A DNA stretch of 53,507 nt from Propionibacteriaceae bacterium (GTDB lineage: Bacteria > Actinomycetota > Actinomycetes > Propionibacteriales > Propionibacteriaceae), in NCBI GenBank assembly GCA_025965155.1, contig JAOPXN010000012.1, positions 1-53,507 of the forward strand, in the 5' to 3' direction. The notes beneath the pieces were generated by a model that was not told the origin of the DNA, made no database searches, and saw only the letters and a program-made list of their open reading frames with translations. Below, one piece after another: positions 8,341-16,286 of the stretch (its first letter is position 1; the number at the start of each line of letters is the position of its first letter). A program made the position numbers and the translations under genes.

Positions 8341-8380
8341 GGTGTTGATCAATCGGTCGTGACCTTCGGGGTGTTGATCA
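8341..8380. promoter_or_regulatory. 11-bp direct repeat between the GH27 and GH20 genes
   Basis: GGTGTTGATCA occurs at 8341-8351 and again at 8370-8380, 29 bp apart (nearly three helical turns). It is close to the GH27 start and could be a binding site for a repressor controlling the divergent glycosidases. No regulator gene is adjacent. Confidence 0.4.
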
Positions 8381-8513
8381 TCGAGTCGGGCGGCAACGCT
8401 GGGACGAGATGGGGCCGGCGATCAGCGTACCGGGCGGAGGCTTCACGCCGACCGCTGTCCGAGGCAGCGGGCGCGGAGCCGAAGTGCGCGATCGTGCAAT
8501 AGTCAACCGGGTA

Positions 8514-8543
8514 TTGTGCATTCCTGAACACTCTGGTTAGGCT
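8514..8543 (+). promoter_or_regulatory. Promoter of the GH20 gene (leaderless)
   Basis: TTGTGC at 8514-8519 and TAGGCT at 8538-8543 are separated by 18 bp. Six bases separate the -10 box from the GTG start at 8550, so transcription would begin at the start codon. No ribosome site is visible. Confidence 0.5.
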
Positions 8544-8549
8544 TTCGGC

Positions 8550-10106
8550 GTGAACCTCGTCCCACAGCCCAGCTCGGTGACCGAGCGCGCCGGAACCTAC
8601 ATCCTGCCGACTGACCTTGCCATCGACGGTACTGCCGACCAGGCGGCCATCGTTCGTCGGCTGCTCTCACCAGGCACCGGTCTCGAGCTGCCAGCCGCCT
8701 CCGGCGGAGCGCTCAAGATCAACATCGACCCAGCGCTGCCCGCCGAGGCGTACCGGCTGGTGGTGGACGAATCCGGCGTCACGATCACCGCGGCCGATGA
8801 CCGAGGCGTGAACTGGGCGACCCAGACCCTGCGCCAGCTGCTGCCCGCGTCGGTGCTGCGACCGGCGCCCAGCGGAGCGACGCTGGAGCTCGGCCACGTG
8901 CAGATCGAGGACCAACCCCGGTTCGGCTGGCGCGGTGTGATGCTCGACGTCGGACGGCACTTCATGCCGCTGCACGACCTCTTCGGCTTCATCGACCTGG
9001 CGGCGATACACAAGTACAACACCTTCCACCTGCACCTGAGCGAAGACCAGGGGTGGCGGTTCGAGTCGAAGAAGTACCCGCGGCTGCAGGAGGTGGCCAG
9101 CTGGCGGACCGAGACGCGCAAGCATCTGGACGACGCCGGAGACGGCACGCCGCACGGCGGCTTCTACACCGCTGACCAGCTCCGCGCTGTGGTGCAGTAC
9201 GCGGCCCAGCGCGGCATCACGGTGGTCCCGGAGATCGAGTTCCCCGGGCACGTGCTCGGCGTGCTGGCTGCGTACCCCGAGCTCGGCAACCACCCGGAGA
9301 CCGGCTACGCGACGGCCACCGAGTTCGGCATCTTCGAGGAGGTGCTGAACATGTCCGACGACGCGATGACTGTTGTGTTCGATCTCTACACCGAGCTGCT
9401 GGAGGTCTTTCCCGGCCGGTACGTACACGTGGGCGGCGACGAGTGCCCGCGGAAGGAGTGGATGGACAGCCCGGCGGCGCAGGCGCTGGCCGAGCAGCGC
9501 GGGCTGCCTGGTCCGGACCATCTGCAGCGTTGGTTCACCGAGCGCCTGCGCGACTGGCTGGCCGAGCGCGGCCGCCAGCTGGTGGGCTGGGACGAGATCA
9601 ACGACGAGGGACCGCTGGCCGGCGCCGTCACCATGGCGTGGCGGGACGCCTCGTACGGGGTCACCGCGGCCGAGGCCGGCCTCGACGTGGTCATGTCCCC
9701 CACCTCGCATACCTACTTCGACTACTACCCGAGCACCGACGACAGGGAGCAGTACTCGATCGGATGGCTGCTCACCACCGAGAAGGCGTACAGCTTCGAG
9801 CCGCTGAACGGCATCCCGGCCGAACAGCACGAGCGGATCCTCGGCACCCAGTGCCAGCTGTGGACCGAGTACGTGCCGAACATGCGCCGGGTCGAATACA
9901 TGCTGTACCCCCGTGCCTGCGCCCACAGCGAAGTCGCCTGGTCCAGCCCCGCCGGCCGCTCCTGGGCCGAGTTCAGCACCCGGCTGGAGGGGCACCTGCA
10001 GCGCCTGGACGCCCTCGGCGTCAACTACCGCCCCGAGTCCGGCCCGCGCCCGTGGCAGCAAGGCGGCACCGGCACCCTCCGCCGCCCCGACGCCCACCGC
10101 CACTAA
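8550..10106 (+). CDS. Beta-N-acetylhexosaminidase, GH20
   Basis: A 518-residue enzyme removing terminal N-acetylglucosamine or N-acetylgalactosamine. It has an N-terminal GH20b-type alpha/beta domain (about 1-120), then the barrel. Catalytic D297-E298 lie in HVGGDECPRKEW, the substrate-assisted pair typical of GH20. NTFHLHLSEDQGWR and PEIEFPGH are family blocks, and QLWTEY comes late. No signal peptide is seen, so it probably works on imported oligosaccharides or recycled wall sugars. The GTG start fits the promoter at 8514-8543. Divergent to GH27; the downstream gap holds three copies of the 61-bp repeat. Confidence 0.93.
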   Translation: MNLVPQPSSVTERAGTYILPTDLAIDGTADQAAIVRRLLSPGTGLELPAASGGALKINIDPALPAEAYRLVVDESGVTITAADDRGVNWATQTLRQLLPASVLRPAPSGATLELGHVQIEDQPRFGWRGVMLDVGRHFMPLHDLFGFIDLAAIHKYNTFHLHLSEDQGWRFESKKYPRLQEVASWRTETRKHLDDAGDGTPHGGFYTADQLRAVVQYAAQRGITVVPEIEFPGHVLGVLAAYPELGNHPETGYATATEFGIFEEVLNMSDDAMTVVFDLYTELLEVFPGRYVHVGGDECPRKEWMDSPAAQALAEQRGLPGPDHLQRWFTERLRDWLAERGRQLVGWDEINDEGPLAGAVTMAWRDASYGVTAAEAGLDVVMSPTSHTYFDYYPSTDDREQYSIGWLLTTEKAYSFEPLNGIPAEQHERILGTQCQLWTEYVPNMRRVEYMLYPRACAHSEVAWSSPAGRSWAEFSTRLEGHLQRLDALGVNYRPESGPRPWQQGGTGTLRRPDAHRH

Positions 10107-10152
10107 CTCCCGCCGAGGCCGGGCCGCGCCGGCGGCACGGCCTACCCCTTCC

Positions 10153-10213
10153 GCCCAGTAGTCACTCCCTCCGCCGGACACGCCGAGGTTGTCGGCGGAT
10201 GCGACTACTCGGA
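10153..10213 (-). repeat. 61-bp palindromic repeat, copy 2
   Basis: Ends GCCCAGTAGTC and GACTACTCGGA, 9 of 11 bases complementary. On the minus strand it carries the shared core CGGCGTGTCC and aligns with the copy at 32709 across its length. It starts 46 bases after the GH20 stop. Confidence 0.8.
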
Positions 10214-10308
10214 AGGGCGTGAGTTGCCCCGACCGGACGGGTCGCCGGTAGCCCGCGCCGGCGGCCTCGGCGAACCGGCCGGGGCCGCGCTTAGCTGGCC
10301 GGCAATTT

Positions 10309-10369
10309 CGTGACTGGTCGTGTTCTCCGCAAGTCTCGGCAAGTTCGCCGGCGGTTGTGACGCCTCGGC
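10309..10369 (+). repeat. 61-bp palindromic repeat, copy 3 (degenerate)
   Basis: Ends CGTGACTGGTC and GACGCCTCGGC. Spacing is exactly 61 bp and TCTCCGC plus CGCCGGC blocks align with copy 1, but the ends and core are eroded. This is the least certain copy. Confidence 0.6.
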
Positions 10370-10451
10370 GAAATAGTGGTGCCGGTCGCTCGGGTTCGGA
10401 GCGCCCGCCGCGCCAGCTCCGCCGACAGCTAGCGTTCCCTGCCCGTATCCC

Positions 10452-10512
10452 CGCGAGTAGTCACCTCCGCGGCGACACGCCGCCAGAACCGGGGAGAATC
10501 TGACTAGTGGGC
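10452..10512 (-). repeat. 61-bp palindromic repeat, copy 4, overlapping a gene end
   Basis: Ends CGCGAGTAGTC and GACTAGTGGGC. On the minus strand its interior (TCTCCCC, then CTGG, then CGGCGTGTC) matches the copy at 32504 closely. Its outer end overlaps the ferredoxin gene and supplies the last codons and TAG stop of that gene (10504-10512). Confidence 0.8.
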
Positions 10513-10818
10513 GGATAGGTCGGGGATTTCGTGGGTGAGGGCTGTCAGGGTGCGGGCGGGGAGGGCTTGGGGGGTGGCCCATTCGAGGGCGTCGAAGGGG
10601 CACTCGTCTACGCAGATGCCGCAGAACATGCACAGCGACCAGTCGATGGCGAAACGGTCCAGCACGTTCTCGGTGCGCGCCCGGGCACCGGCGGGCTGGT
10701 CCACCACCGTCTCGGTGTGCGAGTCGATGGTGATGCACCAACTCGGGCACTCACGGGCGCAGATCATGCACGAGGTGCAGTTCTGCTCGATCAGCACGAT
10801 GGAACCGTGGCCGGTCAT
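10504..10818 (-). CDS. NuoI-like two-[4Fe-4S] ferredoxin
   Basis: A 104-residue protein with two complete cluster motifs, C14-C17-C20-C24 and C63-C66-C69-C73, in CTSCMICARECP and CMFCGICVDECP. The layout matches the core of NuoI but lacks the NuoI N-terminal helix and C-terminal tail. It is the last of a tightly coupled trio with NuoC-like and NuoB-like genes (ATGA overlap with the upstream gene at 10815). An extra Cys28 is present. It could carry electrons from KorAB, which is divergent nearby, or complete a small complex with the other two. The stop codon is inside a 61-bp repeat. Confidence 0.9.
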   Translation of the reverse strand: MTGHGSIVLIEQNCTSCMICARECPSWCITIDSHTETVVDQPAGARARTENVLDRFAIDWSLCMFCGICVDECPFDALEWATPQALPARTLTALTHEIPDLSAH

Positions 10819-11393
10819 CGGCTTCTCCTGCGTACCCGACCGCCGCCGGTGGAGGCGGCTACCTCGGCCGGCTCGGCGGGCGGCTGAGCACTGTCCCGCT
10901 CACCCCACACGTCCCGGTCCGGTACCCCTGGCGGGACCATTCGGCGCCGGCTCGGCGAGGCGGCGCTCTCCCCCGGCTCCTTCGCGCCGGGCCAACCGAC
11001 GGCCGCCCGCGAACCCAGTACCTGCTCCTTGCGCAGCGGCGCCCCCTCGAAGGTCGGGCTTAGCAGCAGCCGACGACCGTCACCGCCGGTGAACCGGAGG
11101 CCGAACAGCTCGGCCGCCTCCCGCTCATGCCAGCCGGCGCCCACGAACACGGTCCGGATGCTGTCCAGCACCGGCTCGTCCCGCGGCACCGCGGTGCTCA
11201 GCATCCGGGTACGCAGCCCGCCGTCGGCCAGGTCACGCAGCACCACGGTGACCCGGAAGGTGTCGGTACGGCCGATGTCATCGGTGCATCCCAGCCAGTC
11301 GAAGTAGTCGAACCCCAGGTCACGGGCGTGCTGCACACTGCTGAGCCAGCGGTCCGTCGGCACATCCTCGGCGCTCAGCAGCTGCCCGCTCAT
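10815..11393 (-). CDS. NuoC-like (30 kDa subunit) protein, second copy
   Basis: A 192-residue protein whose residues 1-110 match the complex I 30 kDa subunit, ending in the signature [15 protein letters not shown] (W88, E90, R91, E92). The usual following GHPDLRRI segment is replaced by [21 protein letters not shown]. The last 60 or so residues are low-complexity, rich in Arg, Pro and Ser, and unlike the canonical NuoC at the right end of this window. Start overlaps the NuoB-like stop (ATGA). In complex I this subunit docks NuoB to NuoD; there is no NuoD homolog in this cluster. Confidence 0.82.
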   Translation of the reverse strand: MSGQLLSAEDVPTDRWLSSVQHARDLGFDYFDWLGCTDDIGRTDTFRVTVVLRDLADGGLRTRMLSTAVPRDEPVLDSIRTVFVGAGWHEREAAELFGLRFTGGDGRRLLLSPTFEGAPLRKEQVLGSRAAVGWPGAKEPGESAASPSRRRMVPPGVPDRDVWGERDSAQPPAEPAEVAASTGGGRVRRRSR

Positions 11394-11830
11394 GACGCCA
11401 CCCGGCCGCTGATGTCGTCCAGCACCGCGGCGAGCGCCTCCGGCGGCGGCGGGCAGCCCGGTACGAACACGTCCACCTCGACCAGCTGCTCCACTCCCTT
11501 GGTCACCGCGTACGAGTCCCAGTACGGCCCGCCCGATGATGCGCAGGCCCCGAAGGACACCACCGTCGGCCGCTGACCCCCGTACGACCCGGCGGCGTCC
11601 ACGATGGCGGCCACAGCAGGGGCCAGCCGGTCGGTGACCGTCCCCGACACCACCACCACAACCCGGCCACCGGCCGCGAGCCTCGTCGCATCGACGGTGG
11701 CGGCAGCACCAGGCACCGCAGGCACCAACCCGGTCGCCGCCTCAAACTCCAACGCGCAGCAGGCCAGGCCGATGTCGACTACGATCGTCGACCCGTCGCC
11801 GTACCAATCCAGCCACCGCACACCCGCCAC
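11390..11830 (-). CDS. NuoB-like protein, second copy
   Basis: A 146-residue relative of NuoB, the subunit holding cluster N2. All four expected ligands are present: C24 and C25 in [10 protein letters not shown]96 in [10 protein letters not shown] and C126 in VPGCPPPPE. So it should bind a [4Fe-4S] cluster. It differs strongly from the canonical nuoB at 53256. GTG at 11830 is used here because TAACCT lies six bases upstream, pointing to leaderless initiation; a GTG at 11821 is the alternative, with GAAGG at ribosome-site distance. It heads the trio with NuoC-like and ferredoxin genes and is divergent from korAB. Hydrogenase small subunits share the fold, but no large subunit is nearby. Confidence 0.85.
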   Translation of the reverse strand: MAGVRWLDWYGDGSTIVVDIGLACCALEFEAATGLVPAVPGAAATVDATRLAAGGRVVVVVSGTVTDRLAPAVAAIVDAAGSYGGQRPTVVSFGACASSGGPYWDSYAVTKGVEQLVEVDVFVPGCPPPPEALAAVLDDISGRVAS

Positions 11831-11836
11831 GCCTTC

Positions 11837-11842
11837 AGGTTA
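11837..11842 (-). promoter_or_regulatory. -10 box for the NuoB-like trio
   Basis: On the minus strand TAACCT is followed by six bases and the GTG at 11830. This matches the spacing seen at the GH20 and App1-like genes. Confidence 0.4.
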
Positions 11843-11916
11843 ATGCCCCCGGCGTCGCAGCGACCGCGCCGCGTTACGTTCCGACGTCCAGCCGCTGGAT
11901 GGTGGTTCGGATAACC

Positions 11917-11928
11917 AAGGGGCCCCTT
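11917..11928. promoter_or_regulatory. 12-bp perfect palindrome in the nuoB-like/korA divergent region
   Basis: AAGGGGCCCCTT lies midway between the two divergent starts (11830 and 12044). It could be an operator shared by both transcripts. No nearby regulator points to a family. Confidence 0.35.
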
Positions 11929-12043
11929 ATCATGGATGGCGTGCCCAGAAATGGAACACGCCGCTGACGGTGGCCGGGCACGACCTCCTCAGACGACCCA
12001 GCAGTCTGGGGTACAGCTACGCCAAGGAAGAAGGCAACCCCGG

Positions 12044-13915
12044 GTGAAACAGGTTCACACCCTCGATCGCGTCGTCATCCGATTCGCCGGCGACTCCGGC
12101 GACGGCATGCAGTTGACCGGTGACCGGTTCACCGCCGACTCCGCCGTGTTCGGGAACGACATCTCCACGCTCCCCAACTTCCCGGCCGAGATCCGCGCAC
12201 CAGCCGGCACTCTGCCCGGCGTGTCGAGCTTCCAGCTCCACTTCGCGAACTACGACATCATGACCCCGGGCGACCGACCGGACGTGCTGGTCGCGATGAA
12301 CCCTGCCGCGCTCAAGGCGAACATCGCCGACCTGCCGCGCGGCGGCGTCATCATCGTCGACACCGCCGACTTCACCAAGCGCAACCTCGCCAAGGTGGGT
12401 TACGACACCAACCCGCTCGAGGACGGCTCGCTTACCGACTACCAGCTGCACTCGCTCGACCTGACCGGGATGACGGTCGAGGCAGTCAAGCAGTTCGGTC
12501 TGAGCCGCAAGGACGCCTCCCGGGCGAAGAACATGTTCGCGCTGGGTCTGCTGTCCTGGCTGTACCACCGCCCGACCGAGGGGACGCTCAACTTCCTGTC
12601 GCGGAAGTTCGCCACCAAGCCGGACATCCGCGACGCGAACATCACCGCGTTCAAGACCGGGTACGCGTTCGGCGAGACCACCGAGGTGTTCGCAGTCACC
12701 TACGAGGTGGCGCCGGCCCCGATGCCAGCCGGCCAGTACCGGCAGATCTCGGGCAACCTGGCGCTGGCGTACGGGCTGATCACCGGCGCCCGGAAGGCGG
12801 GGTTGCCGCTGTTCCTCGGTTCGTACCCGATCACTCCTGCCTCCGACGTGCTGCACGAGCTGAGCAAGCACAAGCGCTTCGGGGTCACTACCTTCCAGGC
12901 CGAGGACGAGATCGCCGGCGTGGGTGCCGCACTGGGTGCGAGTTTCGCCGGGCACCTCGGGGTCACCACGACCTCCGGTCCGGGCGTCGCGCTCAAGGCC
13001 GAGACCATCGGCCTGGCCGTGATGACCGAGCTACCGCTGCTGATCTGTGACGTGCAGCGTGCCGGCCCCAGTACGGGCATGCCCACCAAGACCGAGCAGG
13101 CGGACCTGCTGCAGGTGATGTTCGGCCGCAACGGCGAGTCCCCGGTCCCGGTGATCGCAGCCCAGTCGCCGGCGGACTGCTTCGACACCGCGATCGAGGC
13201 GACCCGGATCGCGATCAAGTACCGCACCCCGGTGATCTTGCTGTCCGACGGTTACATCGCCAACGGCGCCGAACCGTGGCCGGTCCCGGACCTGTCCGCG
13301 ATCGCCACCATCGACCCCGACTTCGCCGTCGAGCCCAACGGTACGGACAAGGCCGGCAAGGACGTGTTCTACCCGTACCGCCGCGATGCTGAGACGCTGG
13401 CACGTCCGTGGGCCATCCCCGGCACGGCCGGTCTCCAGCACCGGATCGGTGGGATCGAGAAGGCCCGTGACACAGGCGCCGTCTCCTACGACCCGGCCAA
13501 CCACGAGGAGATGGTACGGACCCGCCAGGCCAAGGTCGACGGAATCGTCCGCGACATCCCCGATCTGGTGGTCGACGACCCGGACGGCGCTCGGGTGCTG
13601 GTCCTGGGATGGGGCTCGACCTACGGTCCGATCACCGCCGCGGTCCGCCGCGTCCGCAAGGGCGGCCGCGCAGTAGCGCAGACGCACCTGCGCCACCTCA
13701 ACCCGTTCCCGGCCAACCTCGGTGAGATCCTTCGGTCCTACGACCGGGTGATCGTGCCGGAGATGAACCTGGGCCAGCTGTCGATGATGTTGCGCGCCAA
13801 GTACCTCGTCGATGTCCACAGCTATTCCAGAGTTCGCGGGCTCCCCATCTCGCTCAGCGAACTCGCACACGATCTCGAGTCCGAGATCGACCAACTCGAA
13901 GGAGTGAGGGCGTGA
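12044..13915 (+). CDS. korA: 2-oxoacid:ferredoxin oxidoreductase, fused gamma-alpha subunit
   Basis: The 623-residue protein fuses the gamma domain (about 1-190, with FAGDSGDGMQLTGDRF near the start) to the alpha pyrimidine-binding TPP domain (from about 225, LFLGSYPITPASDVLHELS, then TTTSGPGVALKAE). With KorB it should convert 2-oxoglutarate and CoA to succinyl-CoA, CO2 and reduced ferredoxin, as the mycobacterial enzyme does. The frame is open upstream to an ATG at 11936, but the GTG at 12044 matches the family start and has GGAAGAAGG about 10 bases before it. It overlaps korB by 4 bases. The divergent ferredoxin trio suggests an electron outlet. Confidence 0.93.
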   Translation: MKQVHTLDRVVIRFAGDSGDGMQLTGDRFTADSAVFGNDISTLPNFPAEIRAPAGTLPGVSSFQLHFANYDIMTPGDRPDVLVAMNPAALKANIADLPRGGVIIVDTADFTKRNLAKVGYDTNPLEDGSLTDYQLHSLDLTGMTVEAVKQFGLSRKDASRAKNMFALGLLSWLYHRPTEGTLNFLSRKFATKPDIRDANITAFKTGYAFGETTEVFAVTYEVAPAPMPAGQYRQISGNLALAYGLITGARKAGLPLFLGSYPITPASDVLHELSKHKRFGVTTFQAEDEIAGVGAALGASFAGHLGVTTTSGPGVALKAETIGLAVMTELPLLICDVQRAGPSTGMPTKTEQADLLQVMFGRNGESPVPVIAAQSPADCFDTAIEATRIAIKYRTPVILLSDGYIANGAEPWPVPDLSAIATIDPDFAVEPNGTDKAGKDVFYPYRRDAETLARPWAIPGTAGLQHRIGGIEKARDTGAVSYDPANHEEMVRTRQAKVDGIVRDIPDLVVDDPDGARVLVLGWGSTYGPITAAVRRVRKGGRAVAQTHLRHLNPFPANLGEILRSYDRVIVPEMNLGQLSMMLRAKYLVDVHSYSRVRGLPISLSELAHDLESEIDQLEGVRA

Positions 13916-15012
13916 CCGCCGTCGACCAGTCCCGGCAGACCAACAACGGAGGCGGGCATGAGCTGCGCAGCGGGCTGGCCGGTGTGCCGCTGTCGCTGGA
14001 GCCGCTGACCCGCAAGGACTTCACCAGCGACCAGGAGGTGCGCTGGTGCCCCGGCTGCGGTGACTACGCAGTACTTGCCGCGTTCCAGGGCTTCATGCCT
14101 GAGCTCGGCATCAAGAAGGAGAACACGGTGATCGTGTCGGGCATCGGTTGCTCGTCGCGGTTCCCTTACTACGTTGACTCCTACGGCATGCACTCGATCC
14201 ACGGCCGCGCCACCGCCATCGCCACCGGCGTGGCGACAGCCCGCGAGGACGTCGGCGTTTTCGTGATCACCGGTGACGGCGACGCGCTGTCCATCGGTGG
14301 TAACCACCTGATCCATGCCCTGCGCCGCAACGTGAACCTCACGATTTTGCTGTTCAACAACCGGATCTACGGTCTGACCAAGGGCCAGTACTCACCCACC
14401 TCCGAGGTTGGCAAGATCACCAAGTCGACGCCGATGGGATCGCTGGACAACCCGTTCAACCCGGTTTCGCTGGCACTCGGCGCCGAGGCGACGTTCGTAG
14501 CCCGGACCATCGACTCCGACCGCAAGCACCTGACCGAGGTGCTGCGTGCCGCGGCCGCGCACCGTGGCGCGTCCTTCGTGGAGATCTACCAGAACTGCCC
14601 GATCTTCAACGACGGCGCCTTCGACGTGATCAAGGACAAGGAGACCTCGGCTGACGCAATCATCCCGCTCCGGCACGGCGAGCCGATCATCTTCGGCGTC
14701 GACGGTCGGCTCGGTGTGGTCCGGGACCCCAACAGCGGCGAGTTCGGCGTGGCTGAGGTGGCCGAGGTGGGGGTCGAGGCGCTGGTGGTGCACGACGCAC
14801 ACCGGCCGGATCCCACCTACGCCTTCGGCCTGTCGCGGCTGACCGCGTCGGGGATGCTGAACCAGTCCCCGATCGGCGTGTTCCGTGACGTCGCCGCTCC
14901 CGCCTACGACGACCTGTCCCGGGCTCAGGTCTCGACGGCCGCTGCTCAGAACAGCGACGACGACGCACTGCAGGCCTTGATCGCCGGCAACGACACCTGG
15001 AATGTGAGCTGA
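13912..15012 (+). CDS. korB: 2-oxoacid:ferredoxin oxidoreductase beta subunit
   Basis: A 366-residue beta subunit binding TPP-Mg and one [4Fe-4S] cluster. Cluster ligands include C46 and C49 in WCPGCGDY and C80 in GIGCSS. The TPP motif runs from GDGDALSIGGNH (121-132) to LLFNNRIYGLTKGQ. Start GTG overlaps the korA stop as GTGA, indicating translational coupling. Size and sequence match the mycobacterial KorB type rather than pyruvate:ferredoxin enzymes; exact substrate is inferred from family. Confidence 0.93.
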   Translation: MTAVDQSRQTNNGGGHELRSGLAGVPLSLEPLTRKDFTSDQEVRWCPGCGDYAVLAAFQGFMPELGIKKENTVIVSGIGCSSRFPYYVDSYGMHSIHGRATAIATGVATAREDVGVFVITGDGDALSIGGNHLIHALRRNVNLTILLFNNRIYGLTKGQYSPTSEVGKITKSTPMGSLDNPFNPVSLALGAEATFVARTIDSDRKHLTEVLRAAAAHRGASFVEIYQNCPIFNDGAFDVIKDKETSADAIIPLRHGEPIIFGVDGRLGVVRDPNSGEFGVAEVAEVGVEALVVHDAHRPDPTYAFGLSRLTASGMLNQSPIGVFRDVAAPAYDDLSRAQVSTAAAQNSDDDALQALIAGNDTWNVS

Positions 15013-15060
15013 CCTCCGGGTGGACTCCGACGCTCCGCTGACCTGTTCGGGGACCGCCCG

Positions 15061-16056
15061 GTGACCGCCTCCGACCTTGACACCGCGTCAGCGTCGACAA
15101 CGGCGGGCGAGGAGAAACGCACTCGGCAGGGCATTGTCTACGGGCTGGCGGCGTACTCGCTCTGGGGACTCGTCCCGCTGTTCTGGCCGTTGGTCAAGCA
15201 GTCCGGCGCGTTGGAGCTGCTGGCCAACCGGGTGATCTGGTCGCTGCTGATCGCGGTGATCTTGATGCTCGTCACCGTACGCAAGGGTTGGTGGGCCCGG
15301 CTGCGCAGCGCTCGGAACCTCACCCTGCTGGGAATCGCCGCCGCCACCGTGTCGGTGAACTGGGGTCTCTACATCTGGGCGGTCAACCACGGCCACGTCC
15401 TGGAGACGGCGCTCGGCTACTACATCAACCCGATCCTGTCGATCTTGGTCGGCGTGCTGCTGCTGCGGGAACGGTTGGCCCCCGTGCAGTGGATCAGTGT
15501 GGGTCTCGCTGCGGCAGCTGTTGTGGTGCTCACCATCGACTACGGGCAGCTGCCCTGGATCGCCCTGGTGCTGGCCGCCAGCTTCGCCACGTACGGTGTG
15601 ATGAAGAAGCAGCTGAACGCCGGCGCGGTCGAGTCGCTGACGGTGGAGTCGGCGATGTTGACCCCGGTTGCGGTGGCATACCTGGTGTATCTCCAGCTCA
15701 CCGGCGCACTCACCCTGGGCCATCTCGGCTGGGGGTACACATTGCTGCTCGCCTCGACCGGGGTGGTGACCGTGGTGCCGCTGCTGTTCTTCGCCGCATC
15801 CGCCACCCGGTTGCCGTTGAGCACGCTAGGGCTGCTGCAGTACCTGGCGCCCACCTTCCAGTTTCTGCTCGGCGTGGCGTACTTCCACGAGTCGATGTCG
15901 GTGGGCCGGTGGCTCGGCTTCGGCCTGGTCTGGCTGGCGTTGATGATCTTGACCGGCTACGGCATGGTCCGTGCCCGCGCCAACCGTAGAGCCGGCCGTG
16001 GCGCAGCGAAGGAGTCAGATCGGGTCGCCGAGCCGGCCCCGGTGGAACCTGCCTGA
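15061..16056 (+). CDS. rarD: RarD-type EamA family transporter
   Basis: A 331-residue membrane protein with about ten hydrophobic helices in two EamA repeats. It matches RarD by GLAAYSLWGLVPLFWPL, NWGLYIWAVNHGHVLETALGYYINP and the late LLQYLAPTFQFLLGV. RarD proteins were named for chloramphenicol sensitivity but the transported compound is not established. The start is the GTG at 15061, 48 bases after korB, so it may belong to the same transcript. The C-terminal 30 residues are charged and cytoplasmic. Confidence 0.9.
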   Translation: MTASDLDTASASTTAGEEKRTRQGIVYGLAAYSLWGLVPLFWPLVKQSGALELLANRVIWSLLIAVILMLVTVRKGWWARLRSARNLTLLGIAAATVSVNWGLYIWAVNHGHVLETALGYYINPILSILVGVLLLRERLAPVQWISVGLAAAAVVVLTIDYGQLPWIALVLAASFATYGVMKKQLNAGAVESLTVESAMLTPVAVAYLVYLQLTGALTLGHLGWGYTLLLASTGVVTVVPLLFFAASATRLPLSTLGLLQYLAPTFQFLLGVAYFHESMSVGRWLGFGLVWLALMILTGYGMVRARANRRAGRGAAKESDRVAEPAPVEPA

Positions 16057-16286
16057 CCGCCCGGACAGCGGTAGGGCGAGGTCGCCGTTCAGCACCTGTT
16101 CCGCCCAGTGATCACGACGTCCTCGACCGGGGTGCTCTTGGGAACCGCGTTGTACGATGCGGTCAGATCGAGAGCGGGCCTCAGCATGACGACGTCGCCG
16201 ACAGCGACGGACGAGCACCCGCAAGTTCCTCAGACAACGTGGTCGAGTGATCGTGTCCTGCGAACAAGCCTTGAGGAGCACCTGTT

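Larger units (their letters stand above)
10107..10503. other. 397-base gap made largely of repeats
   Basis: Between the convergent GH20 and ferredoxin genes I see no coding region. The space is occupied by three copies of the 61-bp repeat (10153, 10309, 10452) and GC-rich spacers of 95 and 82 bases without recognisable features. Confidence 0.7.

Noticed and set aside
10504-11830. A small [NiFe] hydrogenase or full second complex I
   Set aside because: There is no large-subunit or NuoD-like gene and no membrane subunit beside the trio; the next gene is a convergent GH20 enzyme.
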